Part shown: positions 32,536 to 37,348 of the stretch, one piece after another | How the letters are laid out: every line of letters begins with the position of its first letter | Numbering within the stretch: position 1 is the stretch's first letter | Assembly: GCA_014867205.1 (NCBI GenBank) | Contig: WGUO01000030.1 | Location: forward strand, 1-37,348 | Reading direction: 5' to 3' | Origin: Muribaculaceae bacterium | GTDB taxonomy: Bacteria; Bacteroidota; Bacteroidia; Bacteroidales; Muribaculaceae | DNA length: 37,348 nucleotides | Translations under genes and position numbers: made by a program | Notes under the pieces: model-generated | What the model saw: only the letters and a program-made list of their open reading frames with translations | Database searches by the model: none | Told to the model about the DNA's origin: nothing

Positions 32536-33173
32536 ACGGGTCGTTCCTTAATCAGTTCCTCAAATCTGTTGATATACAAATTCATTAAATCCTCCTTACC
32601 TGCTCTCAGTGCCTTGTCAACCATCTGCCGGGTAATTCCGAGTATACTCCCTATTTCGGCATGAGTAAGACTGGTTGTCAGACTTTTAAACATTACCCGG
32701 CTTTGGCTCTGAGTCCATCTGGAAACAATGTCATCAGCAAAAGCAGTCGATACACGCAACTCCTTATTAACTTCTTCCCAAGGCGTCTCTATTGCCAGCC
32801 GACATTTACCGATGGCATCAAGGCCTCTGCCTGACGCTCTATATGCCTCACCGTCACTCATGGCAAGAGTGCCGATATCATATTCCATAGTTCCAATTCC
32901 AATTGCCATGCGGGCATCCCATTGGCGGTTGTATTCGGCAAACTTAAAGGAACGGATATGGGCACGTATGGCAAGTGCAACTTTTAATGAGTCAACCGGG
33001 TTCCCAACCCTAATCTGAAAACTGTCCCCACGAAAAATCTCTAAATCGATTTTTGTCATTGTCGCCAGCAATTCCGGCAGGGATTGCAGCATAAGCAACA
33101 TTGAGATGCGCTCCTCCGCAACCATTTTTGTGGAATCCACAATATCGCTGGTTATTATCGCTCCAATTTTCAT
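32532..33173 (-). CDS. SatD-family protein: class III cyclase-like domain plus HTH
   Basis: A 213-residue soluble protein of the SatD family. Residues 1-130 have the strand-loop pattern of class III nucleotide cyclases: IITSDIVDSTKM with Asp10, EIFRGDSFQIRV with Asp50 (the two positions that would bind metal), ARMAIGIGTMEYDIG, and SDGEAYRASGRGLDAI like the cyclase N-x-AAR segment. Residues 169-190 (LTHAEIGSILGITRQMVDKALR) form a helix-turn-helix. Whether it makes a nucleotide is unknown. It is the first gene of a two-gene operon with DUF3307 and sits behind a promoter carrying two palindromic sites, so autoregulation through its HTH is likely. Confidence 0.78.
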   Translation of the reverse strand: MKIGAIITSDIVDSTKMVAEERISMLLMLQSLPELLATMTKIDLEIFRGDSFQIRVGNPVDSLKVALAIRAHIRSFKFAEYNRQWDARMAIGIGTMEYDIGTLAMSDGEAYRASGRGLDAIGKCRLAIETPWEEVNKELRVSTAFADDIVSRWTQSQSRVMFKSLTTSLTHAEIGSILGITRQMVDKALRAGKEDLMNLYINRFEELIKERPV

Positions 33174-33189
33174 AGTCTGAAATTTTGTG

Positions 33190-33220
33190 CAAATATAAGC
33201 ATTACTGTTGAAATTAGCAA
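33190..33220 (-). promoter_or_regulatory. Promoter of the SatD-DUF3307 operon
   Basis: Minus strand TTG (33220-33218), 20 nt, TATATTTG (33197-33190), 17 nt before the ATG. The -33 box lies inside the proximal palindromic site. Confidence 0.7.
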
Positions 33221-33263
33221 CCAGAATAAGTTGCTAATTTTATTTGCAACCATAATAAGTTGC
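33211..33263. promoter_or_regulatory. Two-copy palindromic operator upstream of the SatD-like gene
   Basis: GCAACCAGAATAAGTTGC (33217-33234) and GCAACCATAATAAGTTGC (33246-33263) are 18-nt copies differing at one base, 29 nt apart, each an inverted repeat GCAAC-N8-GTTGC. The proximal copy extends to a perfect 11-bp palindrome (AAATTAGCAAC / GTTGCTAATTT, 33211-33240) and covers the -33 box, as expected for a repressor site. Confidence 0.65.
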
Positions 33264-33302
33264 TTAATATATTTGTTCAACCCTCGTCTCTGACTCCAAT
33301 TT

Positions 33303-33368
33303 GACAAATCCCGATATGTCCTCATGTGGCACGCAGTCGAGCATGTTGCCGATGACCGACGCCGCCTG
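33303..33368 (-). pseudogene. Internal remnant of the same unknown gene as 31585-31707
   Basis: The minus strand reads QAASVIGNMLDCVPHEDISG then FV, overlapping the peptide of the fragment at 31585-31707 in GNMLDCVPHEDISG. The two fragments, in the same orientation, flank the SatD-DUF3307 pair. Confidence 0.45.
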
Positions 33369-33435
33369 CCTTACCACAACACTAAATCAGGCACGATGAT
33401 GACCAACAGAGCACACTCAAATATAATCAGAAACC

Positions 33436-33479
33436 AAGGCATAGGATTTGTGGCACGCGCGCCACAAATCCTATGCCTT
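33436..33479 (-). terminator. 19-bp perfect hairpin
   Basis: AAGGCATAGGATTTGTGGC (33436-33454) pairs perfectly with 33461-33479 around a 6-nt loop (ACGCGC). On the minus strand it is followed by GGTTTCTGATTATATTT, so it may end transcription from the SH3 gene. The stem is longer than most terminators. Confidence 0.55.
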
Positions 33480-33534
33480 TACCATATCTAATCTGCAATG
33501 TTCATAGAGGTGTCCCAGTGGAGTTTGATTGAAT

Positions 33535-33951
33535 TTAACATCCCCACTCCACGAGATCCTGACGAACATAACCTATTTGTCCGTCAAAATTAATCTTATA
33601 CCAGCCGTTCTCCTTGCCGAGACAGTCATACATTATAGGCACTTCCCCCTCCTCATATACCATTTTGCCTACGATTCTACCTGACGTAGTAGGTGCATTG
33701 CGGACATTTACTGTTCCGAAGTCTTTATTCCAAATTACACCCCGACCTTCCTCTGCACTGTAGATAACAACTTTATGGCCGGTTTTGGGAACTTCAAATT
33801 CGTCCTGCCCACAGACTGTGTATGTATTGGCATTTGTTTGAATGTAGTTTCCTACAAAATTCCCTTCAGAATCCACTACAACTTTCGCAGTCTGCGAAAA
33901 TGCAGGAATAGCTGTGGCCAATACAGCCAGTAAGAACAAAAAACATTTCAT
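33535..33951 (-). CDS. Secreted SH3-like domain protein
   Basis: A 138-residue exported protein: signal peptide MKCFLFLLAVLATAIPAFSQ, then a mature part whose C-terminal half is a bacterial SH3 domain (GTVNVRNAPTTSGRIVGKMV ... ENGWYKINFDGQIGYVRQDLVEW). The NVRxxPxxxxxxv and GWyki...G.iGYV patterns are diagnostic. Bacterial SH3 domains often bind peptidoglycan or cell-wall peptides, so a periplasmic role is likely. It is A/T-rich and stands alone between hairpins. Confidence 0.82.
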   Translation of the reverse strand: MKCFLFLLAVLATAIPAFSQTAKVVVDSEGNFVGNYIQTNANTYTVCGQDEFEVPKTGHKVVIYSAEEGRGVIWNKDFGTVNVRNAPTTSGRIVGKMVYEEGEVPIMYDCLGKENGWYKINFDGQIGYVRQDLVEWGC

Positions 33952-34049
33952 TTTTATGAATCTTATTAATAAGTTGGTTTAAATTGATTTACAGATGTTG
34001 AAAACTACAGTAAGAATATTAAGATACATAGCATTCCACAGAGGACTAA

Positions 34050-34718
34050 CTATAAAATTCTTTCTACAAGGCGTAGATGAGCATCGTTAATTGTCTGTTG
34101 TGTAGTCACAACCGGTTTGTCGCCATTAATGAAAATCCAATAACTGCCATAATTCAGAACGTGTTCATTTTCATCATGTACAATTGTTTGGGTCCAATAC
34201 TTCCCTTTCAAAGGTGACATACCTCCGATTTCCAATAAATTCTGGACGACATCAATATTAGATATTATCGCTTCTGCTTCTTCCTTTGTTGGCAGATCTT
34301 TGAAATCGTTGCGACCTTTTATATAATTGCCATTTAGGCCAGTCCCTCTGCTATCGTATTTTAAATATACGTCTGAAGGTTTAAGTATAAAGATTTCTCC
34401 GGAATTATTTATTGCAACTCCTTTCACATTCAGTTTTCTTTTTAAATCTAAAACAGTACATTCATAGTTTTCTTTAGATATGAAAACAATTTTATTTTCA
34501 ATTTCTGCTACAATTGCTGCAGGAATTGTGTCAGTCGAATATTCTATAAGTTGGTCTGTAGCCAGAATTGAATCGTTAGAATGTTCCATTGAGTTGTCAG
34601 AGGACTCATACGTTCTCATGGTATCAGCCCCGCTTTTAATCTTGTTGTTCGCACACCCTGCAAGTAATATCAATGCTGATATTGCAGTCAGGATGTAAGA
34701 GATATGCTTTCTAAACAT
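34050..34718 (-). CDS. Lipoprotein of unknown function
   Basis: A 222-residue predicted lipoprotein: MFRKHISYILTAISALILLAGC gives a lipobox with Cys22, followed by a Ser/Asp-rich linker (YESSDNSMEHSND). The rest includes IENKIVFISKENYECTVLDLKRKLNVKGVAINNSGEIFILKPSDVY and GKYWTQTIVHDENEHVLNYGSYWIFINGDKPVV. No family is recognised. It is separated from its neighbours by about 100-250 nt A/T-rich spacers, so it is probably transcribed alone. Confidence 0.7.
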   Translation of the reverse strand: MFRKHISYILTAISALILLAGCANNKIKSGADTMRTYESSDNSMEHSNDSILATDQLIEYSTDTIPAAIVAEIENKIVFISKENYECTVLDLKRKLNVKGVAINNSGEIFILKPSDVYLKYDSRGTGLNGNYIKGRNDFKDLPTKEEAEAIISNIDVVQNLLEIGGMSPLKGKYWTQTIVHDENEHVLNYGSYWIFINGDKPVVTTQQTINDAHLRLVERIL

Positions 34719-34971
34719 ATTGAATATTATTTAATAATTAATATTATGCGCTTAAGATTCTTAAGAAATTATCTCCAAGGTTGTACTTCTCTTATAATAA
34801 GTTTCTTAATATAAATTGCCTCAAACTGCACCTGATCTTCAGTATTGTCATAATCTTTTTTGACCACTAAAATAATGTTTTGCAAGACCAAATTTGAGGT
34901 TGATCTGCGCCCCTATGTCTTACAGTTTGTTGCGAAATGTGCTCTATGTCTCTCTGTTGGATATTGTTTTA
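34719..34971. other. A/T-rich spacer with a CTTAAGATTCTTAAG palindrome
   Basis: The gap contains a 15-nt perfect palindrome (34751-34765) about 33 nt upstream of the lipoprotein start, a possible regulator site. Otherwise nothing is identified. Confidence 0.3.
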
Positions 34972-35319
34972 TTATCGCGACATAAGATTCATAAATCTTT
35001 TCTGTATGTCAGAAAAGCGTTCTTCATTCCTCACTTCTTGGGGTGCATTGTCAAGAGCCATGGTAAATGACATGAAATATGGATATTGTTCGCCTATCAT
35101 TCTTCCGCTTTCATAGTCGGAATCACTCATTTCCCCGGCATCGCAAAATACTTCGAGATAATCGAGCATTGTGTTGTAATCTGCGACTTCAAGGTTTTCA
35201 CCACTTTGCATTTTTGCCATTACCTCGTCTGCCGAAGGCTGTGCCATCTGCGAGCAAGATATAACAAATAAGGTTGCACAGGCAATCGCTGTGACTTTGA
35301 AAAATTTCACTAACTTCAT
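34972..35319 (-). CDS. Small lipoprotein of unknown function with structured leader
   Basis: A 115-residue lipoprotein: MKLVKFFKVTAIACATLFVISCSQ has its lipobox at Cys22. The mature part is helical and acidic (DEVMAKMQSGENLEVADYNTMLDYLEVFCDAGEMSDSDYESGRMIG). No family recognised. Its whole 5' leader, from the start codon to about 35550, is homologous to the leader of the unrelated lipoprotein gene at 36582-37040, including the structured element at 35404-35523. Confidence 0.72.
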   Translation of the reverse strand: MKLVKFFKVTAIACATLFVISCSQMAQPSADEVMAKMQSGENLEVADYNTMLDYLEVFCDAGEMSDSDYESGRMIGEQYPYFMSFTMALDNAPQEVRNEERFSDIQKRFMNLMSR

Positions 35320-35403
35320 GTCTTTGATGTTTTTATGAGTTCCGGAGGCTCAGTCGGAGGGTTAGTTCAAGGAATAAAAGAAATGCGAGCCGAATGCTGT
35401 CCT

Positions 35404-35523
35404 GTAATGAAGATCATAGTAAAAACATGGATGCTGGTGCAACAATAACAACCCTCGCTATACGAGCGAGACCGTATCAATCTCCCTTGCATCCGTTTTG
35501 AAAAATTCCTATGTTTTCATTAC
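35404..35523 (-). ncRNA. Conserved structured leader element, copy 1
   Basis: About 120 nt, read on the minus strand. The ends pair (GTAATGAAAACATAGG with CTATGATCTTCATTAC), inner GGATGC pairs with GCATCC, and a central CTCGCT-CGTAT-AGCGAG hairpin forms the tip. Copy 2 at 37127-37247 keeps the fold, with an A-T pair here replaced by a G-C pair there. It could be a riboswitch-like leader, a small RNA or a mobile hairpin. Confidence 0.5.
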
Positions 35524-35855
35524 TAAAGTCGAGCATACCTTCTTTTATGTCTGTGAAACCCCACTCTTCATAAGGTATGAAAGATGGGTTTCGGCAAGAC
35601 GGCGGAAAGTGTTCCGCCGTCTTGGGCGCAAAATTATCACTTTATTCTGGTTGCCGTAAATATTAGTCAAAGTTTTTAATTTGCGCCTACCCGGATATCG
35701 GAGTCACCTTGTATCTACATCCGTGGTCGTGATTCTGTATCCTTCTCTGACGGGAGAAAGGATAAAACCTGATAGCATCTGGAAGAACCATCGATTTAAA
35801 GGTCGTAGAGGCGATCAATTTTACAGTTGAACGAATTTCGTGTTAGGCTAGGCCA
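35524..35855. other. Intergenic region with a perfect 13-bp GC-rich hairpin
   Basis: CAAGACGGCGGAA (35595-35607) pairs with TTCCGCCGTCTTG (35612-35624) around AGTG; no T-run follows. Another hairpin (ATCCTTCTC ... GAGAAAGGAT) lies near 35738-35762. TTATTCTGGTTGC at 35642-35654 equals the complement of part of the SatD operator. No gene is seen. Confidence 0.4.
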
Positions 35856-36488
35856 TTAATGTACAATATCTTTTGTTTCGTATTTTACTGTTTTATTATT
35901 AAGGTCCGTCACAATATCTTCTGTCACAATCTCAGCATTACCATTATTAATAATGAAGCTTATTCGCAGATTATCTCTACGCGGCCCGTTATAAAGTCCG
36001 TTGGTATCGCTTTTGTACCTTAATGCGGAAACACGAGTTTCAATCCAGCTAATTAGATTTGAGGTCATATCTACACCTGCCACTACTTCAGCAAGTTCAG
36101 TTTCTCCCAACTTTATGACTCTTTGGGTTATTGCTTCCTTTATTTTGGGAAGTTGGTCTTGATAGACAGGATCAAAATAGTCTGGCCATTCAATATGGCA
36201 AGTATACTCAATAGTAATTGGTCCTCTCGAGGTTTTTTTTGTTTCTTTAAACGTGGCTTCATATGGGAGTGTCGTATAACCGCGCCCAATGCTGCTCTCT
36301 CCAATATTGACATGAATCTGTCCATCTGCTGGTGAAGTGTTTTTTATATTGGAGTTAGCAGATTTTGACCGCGTGTTTCCATGAGAATATCTCCTTGTCT
36401 GTGAGTTCGCATCAAGAATACTTACCAATAGTGCAAGACACAAAATGGCAAGCGACAAATGTCTGTTTTTCAGTTTTAAAGATTTCAT
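35856..36488 (-). CDS. Exported protein of unknown function
   Basis: A 210-residue protein with an N-terminal signal (HLSLAILCLALLVSILDANSQ) and a Ser/Asn/Arg-rich linker (RRYSHGNTRSKSANSNIKN). The folded-looking region contains YEATFKETKKTSRGPITIEYTCHIEWPDYFDPVYQDQLPKIKEAI and ISFIINNGNAEIVTEDIVTDLNNKTVKYETKDIV. It probably acts in the periplasm or at the surface. I cannot assign a family; a DUF3298-like fold is possible but unsupported. It sits 93 nt beyond the stop of the lipoprotein gene at 36582 and may be co-transcribed with it. Confidence 0.65.
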   Translation of the reverse strand: MKSLKLKNRHLSLAILCLALLVSILDANSQTRRYSHGNTRSKSANSNIKNTSPADGQIHVNIGESSIGRGYTTLPYEATFKETKKTSRGPITIEYTCHIEWPDYFDPVYQDQLPKIKEAITQRVIKLGETELAEVVAGVDMTSNLISWIETRVSALRYKSDTNGLYNGPRRDNLRISFIINNGNAEIVTEDIVTDLNNKTVKYETKDIVH

Positions 36489-36581
36489 ATTTTGTTATTT
36501 TAATCTAACGTAAGTCTTTTGGTTTAAGTCTTCTGTTCAATCGAGCGAATCGATTGCCAAACTCTACATGGTATTGTGGCT

Positions 36582-37040
36582 TTAGTATTTAACAAAACAA
36601 CCATTTCCTCCGGCATACAATTCTTTTCCATCATCGGAGATACTCATGGGCAACGGAGATTGGGCCATAACTGCAAGTGTTCCAGCTAAGAGCTCTTGAA
36701 CTAATGGATTGTCTGCCTCTGCCTCCACTGTTGACTCATCATATTTAACTGTGATTTTATTGTCTGAGCCATCCACTCGATTCCAAGTGCCGCTTATGGA
36801 AGCAGACCCATCATCGGCGTCTAAAATGTATTGAACAGAGCCGTCACTTTTAATCTCTATAATTGACTTGCCGGTTCTGTCATTATCTGGCACCCACTGA
36901 CCCACAAAAGGATCAGAGGAACATGAACTAATGATACCAGCAACCATAATGTAGAGGAAGAATCTTATGGTTACTCCTACAGATGACTTTGACTTGTCTG
37001 TTTTTACAGACCTTAATGATCTGTTTGCTTTTTTACTCAT
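36582..37040 (-). CDS. Small lipocalin-like lipoprotein with structured leader
   Basis: A 152-residue predicted lipoprotein. A long basic N-terminal stretch (MSKKANRSLRSVKTDKSKSS) precedes the hydrophobic signal FFLYIMVAGIISSC with its lipobox at Cys40. The mature part (FVGQWVPDNDRTGKSIIEIKSDGSVQYILDADDGSASISGTWNRVD ... ITVKYD) has the GxW and strand pattern of small lipocalin-like proteins. The N-region is longer than usual, but the next in-frame ATG lies inside the signal. It shares its 5' leader, not its protein sequence, with the lipoprotein gene at 34972-35319. Confidence 0.7.
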   Translation of the reverse strand: MSKKANRSLRSVKTDKSKSSVGVTIRFFLYIMVAGIISSCSSDPFVGQWVPDNDRTGKSIIEIKSDGSVQYILDADDGSASISGTWNRVDGSDNKITVKYDESTVEAEADNPLVQELLAGTLAVMAQSPLPMSISDDGKELYAGGNGCFVKY

Positions 37041-37126
37041 GTCTTTGATGTTTTTATGAGTTCCGGCGGCTCTGGCGGAGGGTTAGTTCATGGTAAAAAA
37101 AGAAACGTGAGCCGGAATGCTGTCCT

Positions 37127-37247
37127 GTAATGAAGGTCGTAGGAAAAACCATGGATGCAGGTGCAACAATAACAGCCCACGCTATACGCGCGAGACCGTA
37201 TCGCTCTCCTTTGCATCCGTTTTGAAAATTTCCTACGTTCTCATTAC
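37127..37247 (-). ncRNA. Conserved structured leader element, copy 2
   Basis: Homologous to 35404-35523. Minus-strand ends GTAATGAGAACGTAGGAAA and TTTCCTACGACCTTCATTAC pair, GGATGCA pairs with TGCATCC, and a CGC/GCG hairpin closes the tip. It lies 86 nt upstream of the lipoprotein start codon at 37040. Confidence 0.5.
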
Positions 37248-37348
37248 GAAAGAGGAGCATACGTTCTTTTCTATGTTAAGCGGAGCTCTTTCCGCTTTCA
37301 TATTTTTATGATTTGTGCAAGCCTAAACTGATAAAATAGGTTGATAAA
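37248..37348. other. Window edge: upstream flank of leader copy 2
   Basis: Homology with copy 1 fades at about 37275. A small GCGGA/TCCGC hairpin is present at about 37277-37293. No gene is visible before the window ends. Confidence 0.35.

Overview
The window is chromosomal DNA of a Bacteroidales bacterium, probably from the Muribaculaceae (S24-7) or a close relative. Three things point there. Promoters follow the Bacteroidota pattern, TTTG then about 20 nt then TAnnTTTG. Secreted proteins carry lipoboxes or T9SS-type sorting tails. The gene set (DUF4270 lipoprotein, half-size GT5 'glycogen synthase', AddB-like nuclease, panC-panD-ffh) is typical of the order. No tRNA, rRNA, CRISPR array or intact transposase gene was seen.

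Layout. 1-6.5 kb: an AddB-like Fe-S nuclease diverges from holB (DNA polymerase III delta'), followed by a sugar-nucleotide transferase and galE. 6.6-14 kb: a RhuM-like DNA-binding protein, two T9SS cargo proteins and a membrane-anchored TPR/AraC regulator. 14-17.3 kb: a tightly packed minus-strand operon of a GT5-like protein, a DUF4270 lipoprotein and a CapA-like phosphoesterase, divergent from 17.5-21.9 kb: panC, panD, ffh and an ABC-F ATPase. 22.2-24.4 kb: a Dabb protein and a second, Uup-like ABC-F ATPase.

From about 21.9 kb the intergenic spaces hold non-coding mobile or structured elements. A 182-bp palindromic element lies at 21881-22062, with a lone copy of its end at 27263-27290. 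A 464-bp palindromic element lies at 24521-24984 with 17-bp perfect terminal inverted repeats and a perfect 10-bp target duplication. Between 25.5 and 29.8 kb two AAA-ATPase/PD-(D/E)XK paralogues flank a GNAT acetyltransferase. Their promoters and nuclease domains are nearly identical while the middle parts have diverged.

From about 30.7 kb to the end the DNA is visibly A/T-rich and accessory: a novel acidic protein between 31-bp direct repeats, decayed gene fragments, a SatD-DUF3307 pair with a two-copy palindromic operator, and five small secreted proteins, at least three of them lipoproteins. Two of these lipoprotein genes, unrelated in protein sequence, share a duplicated 5' leader containing a roughly 120-nt structured element that shows one compensatory base-pair change.

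The strongest candidates for undescribed biology are the 464-bp element, the duplicated structured leader, and the SatD-DUF3307 pair, which looks like a class III cyclase-fold protein coupled to a membrane protein.
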